This document shows, piece by piece, positions 1 to 9,086 of a DNA stretch of 64,000 nucleotides. The notes under the pieces were generated by a model, which saw nothing but the letters and a program-made list of their open reading frames with translations, was not told the origin of the DNA and did no database searches. The position numbers and the translations under genes were made by a program. The stretch comes from Saprospiraceae bacterium (GTDB lineage Bacteria; Bacteroidota; Bacteroidia; Chitinophagales; Saprospiraceae). The number at the start of each line of letters is the position of its first letter. Positions within the stretch are counted from its first letter, which is position 1. The stretch spans positions 62,001 to 126,000 of the forward strand of contig JAHDGU010000001.1 in assembly GCA_020627535.1 (NCBI GenBank). The letters are read 5' to 3'.

Positions 1-32
1 TTGAACAGTGGTACGACCACCGATATATCCAT
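1..32 (-). CDS. Glycosyltransferase family 2, N-terminal fragment
   Basis: Only the first eleven codons lie inside the window; the gene runs off the left edge. They read MDISVVVPLFN, the usual first beta strand and nucleotide-binding start of a GT-A (family 2) glycosyltransferase. The ATG is 2 nt downstream of the stop codon of the preceding membrane-protein gene, so it is the next member of the same leftward operon. In other Bacteroidota a family 2 glycosyltransferase commonly sits beside DUF4199 and dihydroorotase-like genes, which supports the call. The sugar donor and acceptor cannot be guessed from this fragment. Confidence 0.6.
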   Translation of the reverse strand, partial: MDISVVVPLF

Positions 33-34
33 GT

Positions 35-508
35 CTATGAGCTCTTCTTGATTTGTACGATGAGGGCTGAGAGAACAAAGCCGCCCAGCAGGCCAAAGAT
101 AAAACGAAAGAGCCAATAGCCCATAGAGGGCAGTGAAGCCTGAACATCTGGAGACGGCTGATTATCAGCGTCTAATACTATACTGCTTATTCTCATACCT
201 TCTTGATGCCAGAGATCTACAAGTGTCGTATCAGAGTATAGTACTGCGATGTAAAAGACATACCAAAGAGCAGATGAAATCAGATAAACGCGAAAAGGAT
301 GTCCTACCCAGGTCCGATACATGGCACGATCAGCATCTGGCGCATCGGAAGTGGCTCGCCACTGGAGCGCGATGATGGGGATGAAGCTCAGCGCATGAAT
401 CACCATGCGAAACATGTAGCGAGGCTGAATCAAATAGCAAAGCAGGTATCCGGCAATGACCAGGATACCTGCTATGAGTCCGTATTTTATGGTGCGTGTC
501 AAGGGCAA
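35..508 (-). CDS. DUF4199-like small membrane protein (second copy)
   Basis: A 157-residue integral membrane protein with hydrophobic segments near residues 8-28, 32-48, 73-92 and 130-150 and a basic tail ending KKSS. It has the size and layout of DUF4199 proteins but is more divergent than the upstream copy. Its start codon directly abuts the stop of that copy, so the two are probably translated together. DUF4199 has no established function; its position next to a family 2 glycosyltransferase suggests a membrane-associated role in glycolipid or glycan synthesis, which is only inference. Confidence 0.6.
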   Translation of the reverse strand: MPLTRTIKYGLIAGILVIAGYLLCYLIQPRYMFRMVIHALSFIPIIALQWRATSDAPDADRAMYRTWVGHPFRVYLISSALWYVFYIAVLYSDTTLVDLWHQEGMRISSIVLDADNQPSPDVQASLPSMGYWLFRFIFGLLGGFVLSALIVQIKKSS

Positions 509-1069
509 TTATGCCGCGACGATCGGCTGGTCTTTTTTCATCACAGCTGCCATTATCACCGCTTTAAGGGCATTCCATATCAAGTAGATGAATGGCGCTA
601 CAAATACAGTGATAGGATTGAGTATCGTGCCCATGGCTCGCTCTGACATATTGATCAAGAACTCTGGTGAGCCTGCTTCTTCCATAGCTTCTCTTGACTG
701 CTCAGCGAGTGCTTGCATGGCTTCTTTCGTCGACTCAGGCATGAGGAATGAAAAGTAGATGAACGAGAACAGTGAACTTACCATATCGGCTACAAAGTAC
801 ATGAGTAGGCCAATGAGGAATGCTCTCCCAAGTGTCACCCAGCCACCATTAAGCTCGTCCCTGTATGTTTTCACAGAAGCATAGTTGAAATAAAGGCTGA
901 GTCCAAATCCGACTAAGGCGAATAGCAGACTGATTCCAACCTGCCCCATGGATTGGGAGGTCGGGTCTGTGAACATTTGGATGATCACTCCTAAGATACC
1001 TACAATAGATCCCAAGATGACACCATTTTTGATGGATATCCCTGTCCAAGAATTGTTTTGTTCTGTCAT
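509..1069 (-). CDS. DUF4199 domain membrane protein
   Basis: This 186-residue protein has four predicted membrane segments (about residues 15-32, 42-62, 80-105 and 150-172). A polar, probably amphipathic loop rich in Glu and Ala (about 112-140) precedes the last segment, and the C-terminus has a KKDQ motif. The pattern fits DUF4199, a family almost confined to Bacteroidota. It lies 34 nt downstream of the dihydroorotase-like gene and abuts a second, more divergent copy, suggesting a tandem duplication. No enzymatic motif is visible. Confidence 0.7.
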   Translation of the reverse strand: MTEQNNSWTGISIKNGVILGSIVGILGVIIQMFTDPTSQSMGQVGISLLFALVGFGLSLYFNYASVKTYRDELNGGWVTLGRAFLIGLLMYFVADMVSSLFSFIYFSFLMPESTKEAMQALAEQSREAMEEAGSPEFLINMSERAMGTILNPITVFVAPFIYLIWNALKAVIMAAVMKKDQPIVAA

Positions 1070-1103
1070 GATTGTGTGATTATTTGAGGTAAGATATTAA
1101 AAT

Positions 1104-2378
1104 TTACGCCTCTCTCAGCCAAAAGTTTTGACCAAGGAAACTTCCGTGGACGAGACCCTTGAGCTCTTTCTTGATTGGAGGATAGTTTTTGGATTTGGAC
1201 TGAGCGTCCGAAAGAGACCAAGTGTGCTTGCTCCTGCGATCAAAGAGTGTCAAATTCACCGCTGATTTTTCCTCTATGACCGGCGCTGCCTGGGATACGA
1301 TGGCGCGAGGATTGATCGACAAAAGTTCTACAAGCCGCGTGTCATCCAAGCTGTCGTAGAGGCAAGTATTGAGCATTGCATAGCATATGTCGAGCGTTGC
1401 TGCACCAAATTCTGATAAGCCGAATTCGACATCCTTGAGCTCAGATTCTTTGGGCTGATGGTTGCTAAAGACGTAGTCTATGGTCCCATCGCTGACGGCC
1501 CTGTGCAGTGCCCTTTGATCTGAAGCTGATCTAAGTGGTGGGATGACCTTAAGACCTGTATCAAAACCCTTGAGATCATCGTCTGTGAAACAAATATTGC
1601 TTACACTCGCTCCTAGGCTGAGATATGGATGTGATCTTTTATATGCCTTGGCTCTCTTGAGCGCATCTTGGCAGCTGATACCATGGATAGCCAGTTTAGC
1701 CTCGGCGTATTGTGCCAGCTCGACATCTCGCTGCACTCTGAGTATCTCCTCTACAGCAGGCATCGATCTTAGTCCCAGTGCTGTGGTTGCGACTGACTCA
1801 TGCACCTGAGCACCTTCGATCAGTCTGGGATACGATGGCATGTGAAAGAGCGGCTTGCCGATCTGCGACAGATATAGTAATGCTCTCAAGAGTGTATTGT
1901 CATCATCGATGCTCCGATCACCTCGGCCATATCCGACGGCTCCTGCATGATCCAGGTCATGCATCTCACTGAGTTGTCTCTCATCAGTGCTAGCTATGTG
2001 GCTGGCAATACAGTCTATATTGAGCAAGCGAAGGCGATCTGAGCTTGCTCTGATAAAGTGTATATCGCTGGCATGCTGGATGAGAGGTTGGGTATCAGGC
2101 CATATGGCCAGTCCCGTGTAACCTCCTCGCTTGGCAGTGCGCTCAAGACTATCAAAATCCTCTCTGTGCTCCCTGCCTGGTGCTCCGCTGTGGACAGCAA
2201 TATCATACCAGCCTGGAGACAAGGACATGCCTTTGGCATTCACGGAAGTCGCAGCTCTGGGCCGGAGCTCTTTACCAATACGCTTGATGATTCCTTGCGA
2301 AAGATGGATGTCCATTCGACGCTTGTGATGCGCACTTCTCGGATCGAGAATCTGGACATTCTTCAGGACTAGATTCAT
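1104..2378 (-). CDS. Dihydroorotase-like amidohydrolase, probably non-catalytic
   Basis: The 424-residue protein has the length and order of a class I dihydroorotase: an N-terminal composite beta-sandwich part, an amidohydrolase barrel and a C-terminal return to the sandwich. The metal site is damaged. Where active enzymes have DxHxH, this one reads D-I-A-V-H followed by SGAPG, so the first histidine is alanine. The late D-H-A-P-H motif is replaced by N-H-Q-P-K (about residue 308), losing the metal-binding aspartate. It probably belongs to the PyrC-like non-catalytic group, which in other bacteria can support aspartate transcarbamoylase; that partner role is inference. The gene is 13 nt downstream of the BatA-like gene in one operon. 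Confidence 0.8.
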   Translation of the reverse strand: MNLVLKNVQILDPRSAHHKRRMDIHLSQGIIKRIGKELRPRAATSVNAKGMSLSPGWYDIAVHSGAPGREHREDFDSLERTAKRGGYTGLAIWPDTQPLIQHASDIHFIRASSDRLRLLNIDCIASHIASTDERQLSEMHDLDHAGAVGYGRGDRSIDDDNTLLRALLYLSQIGKPLFHMPSYPRLIEGAQVHESVATTALGLRSMPAVEEILRVQRDVELAQYAEAKLAIHGISCQDALKRAKAYKRSHPYLSLGASVSNICFTDDDLKGFDTGLKVIPPLRSASDQRALHRAVSDGTIDYVFSNHQPKESELKDVEFGLSEFGAATLDICYAMLNTCLYDSLDDTRLVELLSINPRAIVSQAAPVIEEKSAVNLTLFDRRSKHTWSLSDAQSKSKNYPPIKKELKGLVHGSFLGQNFWLREA

Positions 2379-2391
2379 GTATGATGCTTGC

Positions 2392-4419
2392 TTATGCTTT
2401 CCAGAATCTCAGGAGCAGAGACTCCAGGACCAGGAAGATGAGCACAAAGATAACGCACCATTTCCACAGCGATTTGATACCATTCTGACCTGTCAGTGAG
2501 CTATCCATACCAGCCTCTAGAGTCTGCCCGTCATATACTTTCGCTCCTCCAAACACTCTCGATACCTCTTCCGCCTCGAGGCGATCCATCCTAGACTCTG
2601 CACGGTCATAATTGAATGCCATCTTGGCCACCGACTCATCCTGTTGCTTGACATCATAGATGCCTGCCTCCGTGATTCCCTGATCGACTACGATTGACAG
2701 AGCACCTGCCTGGCGTATTACTCTTGGGATGATTTCCGTCCTAGCATTGGAAAGTGTGAAGACAGGGTCTTGATTCCCATTTTCTTGACGAAGACGGTAG
2801 CTTGCTGCCTGGCCTATGAGGTGACTTGGAGATTTTTCTGCATTGGCACTGACAGCCATTCGATACAGCAGAGGCACGAAGATTTCTGCATTGCCGACGA
2901 GATCATTGTACTGCAGATCCAGTGGGCTGTAAAGAGCAAATAGATTGCCCTGACCGCGCTCTGATCTTGTGAGGTAGGGACTGCCGTCTCGATATCGCAA
3001 GATAGATCTGACGCCTATGCCAGTACTACGGCTTCCGCCAAAATGCCCTTTTGTCTGTGGCAGCGCCACGTTCTTTTGCTTCCGCAAAAAGACATTGTCA
3101 AAGACAAATTCTTGTTCGTTGAGGCTGGAGACCTTCTTCGTCTCTCGTTGAAAGTCGCCGAGTTGCAAACCATAGCTAGCTAAGAGACCCGAGTATGCTG
3201 CTGGTGCTGATTCGGCATGAGGTATGAAGAATACGTGTCCGCCTTGTTCCGTGAATTTTCGGAGCTCTGCTGCCAGACCTGATGAGACTTGCTTGAGCTG
3301 GTCAAGTATAATCAGTGAATACTTGCCAAAATCATTGTAGCTGATGTTGCGACTAGATTGCCAATCGGTATTGAGGATCGGTGTGGCTTCCAATGCGGCC
3401 TCGATGTATTTGTTCTTAGCTGACTCCTGCAAGACCAGCACGTCAATCCGTTCGGGAACAAGAAAGCTCAAATAGTACTTGTCGTCAAACTGTATGGGGT
3501 AATCTGTGATCTGTAATACCACATCATACCAGCCCGAGCTGGTTGGGGAAAAACTGGCGAGTTCATCTCGAGATTCACCTGGGGCCAGGCTGATCGTAGA
3601 TACCGGTTTACTCTGCCCCTGGTACTGTACATTGAGCCGGATATTGTCGATAGTCTGGTCTCCTCGATTACTGATGCGCACTTTGAGCTCGGTCTCTTCT
3701 CCTATGGCGATGACAGGACTCTCGATCCAGGCAGAATCTATAGAGATGTTACTTTCCTTCACGGAGGAAAATCGGGTGAGATACCACTGGATCGTAGTGT
3801 CGATAGTGATATTTTCGACTGCCTCATCACTTACACCAAAGTCACTCATCACAAAGACAGACAGATTGTCACTGTCTTGATCTTTCAGTGTCCGTGTCAT
3901 CTTACTCTGCAAGAGTTCTAAATCAAAAGGCTTAGGACTCGTGTTGATTTCTTCAATATAAGCGCTGACTTCGTCTCGATCGAGCATGTATTGATGTCTA
4001 GCCTCAAGATCATTGGTCAGCAGTGTGAATTTCTGCGTCTCTGGTGCACTAGACACAATTTCTAGAGCCCTTTGCTTTGCTTGTTGCAATAAGCTGGTCT
4101 CAGAGCTGGCATTGGTCATGGAAAATGAGTTGTCCATGATGAGTCCGATGTATGGCACACCCGTCAGGATCTTGTCATCCTGCTTCAGGAATGGCTGTGC
4201 AAAAGCCAAAACGAGAAATGCAAGAGCCAAAAGCCGCATGAGTAAGACGAGGAGATTTTTGAGGCGTGATCGAGCACTGACCTCCTCCTTGATTTCTTTC
4301 AGAAATGCCACATTGCTGAAGTACACTTTCTTGAATCTCCGGAAGTGAAAGAGGTGTATGATGATGGGTATGGCTAGCAGACCCAATGCCCATAAAAATC
4401 CCGGATATAAAAACTGCAT
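2392..4419 (-). CDS. BatA/VWA-domain membrane protein
   Basis: This 675-residue protein starts with the BatA N-terminal module: a membrane segment (residues 5-25), a basic arginine-rich stretch, then a second segment at about 55-75. A von Willebrand A-like domain follows; its MIDAS-like motif reads D-N-S-F-S near residue 92. The middle contains a CARDB/Ig-like beta region (about 225-320), then an alpha/beta domain that may resemble a class I glutamine-amidotransferase fold. A final membrane helix lies near 650-670. It is the first gene of the leftward operon with the dihydroorotase-like and DUF4199 genes, an order seen in many Bacteroidota. The name comes from Bacteroides aerotolerance genes, but this type has no proven function. 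A near-consensus -7 box (TAATTTCG) lies 4 nt before the ATG. Confidence 0.75.
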   Translation of the reverse strand: MQFLYPGFLWALGLLAIPIIIHLFHFRRFKKVYFSNVAFLKEIKEEVSARSRLKNLLVLLMRLLALAFLVLAFAQPFLKQDDKILTGVPYIGLIMDNSFSMTNASSETSLLQQAKQRALEIVSSAPETQKFTLLTNDLEARHQYMLDRDEVSAYIEEINTSPKPFDLELLQSKMTRTLKDQDSDNLSVFVMSDFGVSDEAVENITIDTTIQWYLTRFSSVKESNISIDSAWIESPVIAIGEETELKVRISNRGDQTIDNIRLNVQYQGQSKPVSTISLAPGESRDELASFSPTSSGWYDVVLQITDYPIQFDDKYYLSFLVPERIDVLVLQESAKNKYIEAALEATPILNTDWQSSRNISYNDFGKYSLIILDQLKQVSSGLAAELRKFTEQGGHVFFIPHAESAPAAYSGLLASYGLQLGDFQRETKKVSSLNEQEFVFDNVFLRKQKNVALPQTKGHFGGSRSTGIGVRSILRYRDGSPYLTRSERGQGNLFALYSPLDLQYNDLVGNAEIFVPLLYRMAVSANAEKSPSHLIGQAASYRLRQENGNQDPVFTLSNARTEIIPRVIRQAGALSIVVDQGITEAGIYDVKQQDESVAKMAFNYDRAESRMDRLEAEEVSRVFGGAKVYDGQTLEAGMDSSLTGQNGIKSLWKWCVIFVLIFLVLESLLLRFWKA

Positions 4420-4924
4420 TCTACGAAATTACTGCTATAAAGCTCTTTGGTCCCTATCGACCATAATCTCATTGGTCAATATCACAAGGCAACAAACGGT
4501 TCACGAGCAAATGACATTGTGATCTTCACACTCATTAGCGTAGACCTGGAAAATACTGACTCAGACCAGACAGATTCTTGTCATAGTCAATGCATGAAAT
4601 AGGCTTCGAAGGATAGAGGATTTATGCAATAGAATCGGGTGCTTGGTCGACGAGGCATAGCGAGCTATGGCGAGGAGAGTAAGTGCCTGATTATGAAGCA
4701 GAAATGCGCTATACACGAAGACTTGACACAGCCCACTTTTCTCGGAGATTTCTCATTTGGAAAGTGGCTTCTTATCCGGAACAAAATGTTGCAAACAAAA
4801 ATATCATCTAAACATGTACAAGGCATTCAATATCAGTGACTTATCTCTAGGGTAGAATGCTCCAAAAAATCCTAATGCACGAATTGGGTTATATTCAAGG
4901 CTTCAATTCAAGTCAAATCCAAAG
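4420..4924. other. 505-bp divergent intergenic region
   Basis: This region separates the leftward BatA operon from the rightward BNR-repeat gene. It should hold promoters for both. On the minus strand a near-consensus -7 box (TAATTTCG, 4424-4431) lies next to the BatA start. A 6-bp perfect inverted repeat with a 2-nt loop (catagc/gctatg, 4656-4669) is the only hairpin I noticed. A 66-codon open frame at 4639-4839 has no recognisable protein character and is not called. No RNA gene was recognised. Confidence 0.5.
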
Positions 4925-7900
4925 ATGAAAGCTAGACTACTACTTATCAGTTGCCTTTGGCTATTTTGCCTTTTGGCGGAAGCTCAGATTATTGACCTCA
5001 AGCAGTGGGAAGAGTACTCCGCTCGAAGTATAGGACCTGCAGGGATGAGCGGTCGAGTTACTTGTGTGGCTATCCATCCTGATCGCAAGAAAAACATCTA
5101 CGTCGGCACAGCAAGCGGAGGTGTGTGGCTGTCACAAGACGCTGGGCATAGTTGGGAACCAATCTTTGATGATCAGCCGATCCTCGCGATAGGTGCTATC
5201 GCGATCCATCCGCTCAATCCTGATCTCATCTGGGTAGGAACCGGTGAAGGCAATCCAAGAAACTCACATAATAGTGGTGCAGGAGTATTCAAGTCTATGG
5301 ATGGTGGCGAGTCTTGGGAGTACATGGGACTCAAGGAGACCAAACTTATTCATCGACTGATACTAGATCCTCATGACATGCATACGGCGTATGTGGCTGC
5401 TCTCGGATCAGCTTGGGGGCCTAGTCCTGACCGCGGTGTCTACAAGACCACCGATGGAGGATACTCTTGGGACAAAATTCTGTACGTCAATGACGAGACT
5501 GGCGTAGGTGACATGGTACAAGATCCGGATAATCCGATGAAATTGATCGCTGCGACCTGGGAATTTGGGCGTAAGCCCTGGACCTTCAATAGCGGAGGTG
5601 AAGGCTCTGGTTTGCACATCACATATGATGGAGGGGCCAACTGGACCAAGTTGAGCAGCGATGACGGCTTGCCCAAAGGAAAGCTGGGGCGCATAGGACT
5701 TGCTATATCACATTCTTCTCCGGAGAGAGTGTATGCACTCGTAGAAGCCAAGAAAAACGACCTCTACCGCTCAGATGATGGTGGCAAAAGCTGGAGAAAA
5801 ATGAATGCCAAAGGCAATGCTGGCAATCGTCCATTTTACTATGGAGACATCTATGTGGATCCAAGCAATGAAAATCGGATCTACAGTATTCACTCGACCA
5901 TCACACGGAGCGAAGATGGCGGCAGAAGCTTCCAAAGCTTTGTGCCCTGGCAAGAGGTACATCCTGATCACCATGCTCTGTGGATAGATCCAGAAGATCC
6001 TGACTATATGATCAATGGGAATGATGGAGGTCTAGCCATCAGCTATGATCGCGGGGAGAACTGGCGATTTGTCGAAAATCTTCCGGTGGGGCAGTTTTAT
6101 CATGTCAATCACGATATGGATGTGCCCTACAATGTCTACGGCGGCATGCAGGACAATGGATCATGGATAGGACCAAGTGCTGTGTGGAAGAGAGGAGGTA
6201 TGCGAAATGCTGATTGGCGTGAGCTATACTTTGGTGATGGATTTGATGTCGTACCTCGCCCAGATAACAATCGATATGGCTACGCTATGTCACAAGGTGG
6301 CAATGTTGCTTATTATGATCGTCTCACCGGCAACAATCGATTTGTCAAGCCCCTGCATCCCGACGGCGAGACTCTGCGCTTTAACTGGAATGCTGCCATC
6401 GCCCAAGACCCCTACAATGACTGTGGAGTTTACTATGGTAGCCAGTATGTGCACTACAGCAATGACTGTGGCAAATCATGGCGTATCATCTCCCCGGATC
6501 TCACGAGTAATGATAGCACCAAGCAAAAGCAAGCCACCAGTGGAGGTCTTACGATCGATGCTACACAAGCAGAAAATCACACGACCATACTCAGCATCGC
6601 ACCAAGTCCCGTTGATAGCGACGTGATATGGGTAGGTACGGATGACGGCCGCCTTCACATGACACGAGATGGTGGAGACACTTGGACACGAGTGGATATT
6701 CGGCTACCCGGTTGTCCTGCTGGAGCTTGGTTCCCTCATATCGAGCTCTCAAAGACAGATGCAAGCGAACTCATCGTCACGGTGAATAACTACCGACGCA
6801 ATGATTGGTCTGCATATGCTTATCATACGAAGGATGGCGGGACGACTTGGAAGCGCATCGCTGATGATCGACAGATAGGCGGTCATGTAATGTGTGTGGT
6901 GCAAGATGCTCAGGAGCCTGATCTTTTGTTCTTGGGCAGTGATGTGGGACTCTACTTCACAGTAAATGGAGGTCAGAAATGGCAAAAATTCACCAATGGA
7001 ATGCCACCAGCAAGCGTCCGGGATCTCAAGATTCATCAACGTGAAGATGACCTGATCATAGGCACATTTGGTCGTGCAATTTACATCTTGGACAATATCA
7101 AGCCACTGAGGGCACTGGCTCAGGATGCCAGCGCTTTCGCGCAAATGAAGGCCTTCAATGCACAGGACGCTTATCTCACTGGGATGCGCAGCGTGGATGG
7201 TACCCGATTTATCGCCAGTACATATTTTGTCGGGGAGAATAAGTCTCCCGCTGCTCGTCTGCCGATCTGGCTTCCGTCCAAAGACAAAGTTGATAAGGCA
7301 GAAACTGTGCAAGAAGCTCCGCAGAAGAAAAAGAAGAAAGGAAAAAAGGATATGTCTAAAGAGGATTCTTCAAAAGTTGAAGATCACAAGGATTCCACAG
7401 AAAAGACTGATCCACGCCTCTACATTCTTGATGCATCTGGAGATACGCTGAGAACTTTGCATCCTGAGCTAGAAGAAGGTATGAACTTCGTCTATTGGTG
7501 GATGGATCGCGATGGTGTGCGTATGCCATCTCGCTCTGAGCCCAAAGAAGATGCTGCACCTCCTGGTGGAGTATCCGTCTCTCCGGGAGTCTATAGGTAT
7601 GTCATTACAGATGGTGTATCAAGTAGCTCCGCCACAGTTGAAGTGAAGATGAGCCCTCATGCCGATATCACCTTGGCCGAGTATGAAGCAGCCGTGGCTC
7701 ATGAGCAATCCGTAGAAGATATGATGAGTCAAGCCTATGAGGCTCGTGAGCGCCTTCGCGAGATGAAGAAGCATGCTGATATGATCAGCAGCATGAATGA
7801 GGCATTCGACGAAGAGTTGCAGGATAGCCTCTCAGCAGAGACAAAGGATATCAAGAAATCTCTTTCACGACTTTTAGAGCTATTCTTTCCGCCAGCGGAC

Positions 7901-8134
7901 TTTAAAGGCATTGACAGCGTGACCAAAAGGCTGCCGACATATCTTTGGACTGCTAGGCGCTATGCTTCTCTTAATGAGCAGGCTACACTTAATGGAAATG
8001 CCCAAATTGCAATGGAAGATGCTCAGAGGGAGCTGGCTAAGGTGCTAGCAGAGATAGAGAAATTTGAAACCGAAGAGTGGTCAGGATATAGACAGTTCGT
8101 CGAGTCGTCTACTCTTCAAATATTCAAGGACTGA
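4925..8134 (+). CDS. Exported BNR/VPS10-type beta-propeller protein
   Basis: The 1069-residue protein opens with a signal peptide (residues 1-21, cleaved after AEA). A long array of BNR/sortilin-type repeats follows, with many S/T-x-D-G-G-x-x-W motifs between about residues 60 and 740, predicting one or two large beta-propellers. After the propellers comes a lysine-rich linker (about 800-830) and a Fn3-like segment containing the GVYRYVITDG-type motif. The C-terminal 170 residues look alpha-helical. Such proteins are often labelled glycosyl hydrolase or photosystem-stability-factor-like, but no glycosidase catalytic residues are recognisable, so the substrate is unknown. No T9SS C-terminal sorting domain is seen, so it may stay in the periplasm. 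It stands 23 nt upstream of the small zinc-ribbon gene on the same strand. Confidence 0.8.
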   Translation: MKARLLLISCLWLFCLLAEAQIIDLKQWEEYSARSIGPAGMSGRVTCVAIHPDRKKNIYVGTASGGVWLSQDAGHSWEPIFDDQPILAIGAIAIHPLNPDLIWVGTGEGNPRNSHNSGAGVFKSMDGGESWEYMGLKETKLIHRLILDPHDMHTAYVAALGSAWGPSPDRGVYKTTDGGYSWDKILYVNDETGVGDMVQDPDNPMKLIAATWEFGRKPWTFNSGGEGSGLHITYDGGANWTKLSSDDGLPKGKLGRIGLAISHSSPERVYALVEAKKNDLYRSDDGGKSWRKMNAKGNAGNRPFYYGDIYVDPSNENRIYSIHSTITRSEDGGRSFQSFVPWQEVHPDHHALWIDPEDPDYMINGNDGGLAISYDRGENWRFVENLPVGQFYHVNHDMDVPYNVYGGMQDNGSWIGPSAVWKRGGMRNADWRELYFGDGFDVVPRPDNNRYGYAMSQGGNVAYYDRLTGNNRFVKPLHPDGETLRFNWNAAIAQDPYNDCGVYYGSQYVHYSNDCGKSWRIISPDLTSNDSTKQKQATSGGLTIDATQAENHTTILSIAPSPVDSDVIWVGTDDGRLHMTRDGGDTWTRVDIRLPGCPAGAWFPHIELSKTDASELIVTVNNYRRNDWSAYAYHTKDGGTTWKRIADDRQIGGHVMCVVQDAQEPDLLFLGSDVGLYFTVNGGQKWQKFTNGMPPASVRDLKIHQREDDLIIGTFGRAIYILDNIKPLRALAQDASAFAQMKAFNAQDAYLTGMRSVDGTRFIASTYFVGENKSPAARLPIWLPSKDKVDKAETVQEAPQKKKKKGKKDMSKEDSSKVEDHKDSTEKTDPRLYILDASGDTLRTLHPELEEGMNFVYWWMDRDGVRMPSRSEPKEDAAPPGGVSVSPGVYRYVITDGVSSSSATVEVKMSPHADITLAEYEAAVAHEQSVEDMMSQAYEARERLREMKKHADMISSMNEAFDEELQDSLSAETKDIKKSLSRLLELFFPPADFKGIDSVTKRLPTYLWTARRYASLNEQATLNGNAQIAMEDAQRELAKVLAEIEKFETEEWSGYRQFVESSTLQIFKD

Positions 8135-8156
8135 GTACAAGACAAATGATACGATT

Positions 8157-8459
8157 ATGATCAATTTTTTAAGACGTCTTTTTGGACTCGGATCGGCAAG
8201 TGCTGGTCCCAGTAGGGCAGAGCTCACAGAGCTGAATGTCTGCCCCAATTGTTGGGGTAAGCAGCAGTACGAGGGTCAATACCAAAAGGCGCTTGCTGAT
8301 GCCACTAAGTCTAATCTTACTGGAGCTGCTCGAAAGACATTCATCCAGCAATTTGTCGAGACACATGTATCTGGCATATCATTGAAATCTGAGAAGGACA
8401 AAGTGCATTGTCCCAAATGTAATTTCAGGGCAGACAGAGGAGCGACAGGCGGCTGGTGA
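8157..8459 (+). CDS. Small zinc-ribbon protein, unknown function
   Basis: A 100-residue protein. I chose the ATG giving MINFLRRLFG; the longer frame from 8064 overlaps the end of the previous gene and its extra residues look non-coding. Two knuckles, CPNC near residue 27 and CPKC near residue 87, make a probable zinc ribbon whose halves are separated by a helical stretch with basic and glutamine-rich composition. There is no signal peptide. It probably shares a transcript with the upstream BNR gene and converges with the next gene, with only 6 nt between the stops. I do not recognise a named family. Confidence 0.7.
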   Translation: MINFLRRLFGLGSASAGPSRAELTELNVCPNCWGKQQYEGQYQKALADATKSNLTGAARKTFIQQFVETHVSGISLKSEKDKVHCPKCNFRADRGATGGW

Positions 8460-8465
8460 GACTGG

Positions 8466-9053
8466 TCAGTTTTGAAATTCGACCACGGCAGGTTTGCACG
8501 TCTCGACTGGAAGGATCGAGTCATCATTGCTTGCGAAGTTTGATCGGATTTCCCAGCTATCACCAAAGACAGATCGATAGCAGATCTTGATATCTATGTG
8601 GGATGATCTCTGGTCGACTTCGTACATGAGCTCCTTATATTCAGAAAGATCTAGAAAAATTAAGTCTTCTCCTGGCCGTATCACCGAATGGTTGATCGTC
8701 CGATTGGTGATGTATGTCTGGACACTGTCTGGCAAGCTCATATGATCCAAGAGATCCCACCAGTCTGGGTAGGACTTCTTCTTGTATTGCAAGTCTACTG
8801 ACTCGATGATTGCTGGGCCACTTCCTTGATTCTTGGCATGGAGCGCAAAGTGTGTAATACCATCTTCGTAGGCTCGACTCACTACGAACTCAAGGCGAGG
8901 CCATAACTGAGCTTTCATTGTTTCTCGCTGGAGCTCATTCTGCTGTGTCATGATGCGTGATTGGTACAGTGAGACCACCAAGGCACAGAGACTGATGACA
9001 CCTACAGCTATTGAGGTAGTCAGTGCTAGCCTAGAGTTGTTAACTTCTGCCAT
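8466..9053 (-). CDS. Membrane-anchored hypothetical protein
   Basis: This 195-residue protein has one N-terminal membrane segment (about residues 8-30), a short coiled stretch (about 31-45) and a soluble C-terminal domain rich in beta structure with a pattern like FALHAKNQGSGPA. That motif occurs in many small anchored proteins of unknown role, in which the domain may be an Ig-like fold. I recognise no enzyme motif. It is 33 nt downstream of the OmpA-type gene on the same strand and may be co-transcribed, although a near-match to the -7 box (TATCTTAG) also lies 5 nt before its ATG. Confidence 0.6.
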   Translation of the reverse strand: MAEVNNSRLALTTSIAVGVISLCALVVSLYQSRIMTQQNELQRETMKAQLWPRLEFVVSRAYEDGITHFALHAKNQGSGPAIIESVDLQYKKKSYPDWWDLLDHMSLPDSVQTYITNRTINHSVIRPGEDLIFLDLSEYKELMYEVDQRSSHIDIKICYRSVFGDSWEIRSNFASNDDSILPVETCKPAVVEFQN

Positions 9054-9086
9054 GAGGTCTAAGATAAGTTTCCTAGACCGATCTTC

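Noticed and set aside
4639-4839. A 66-codon frame in the intergenic region before the BNR gene.
   Set aside because: No recognisable protein pattern, no good start context, and it is short enough to arise by chance.
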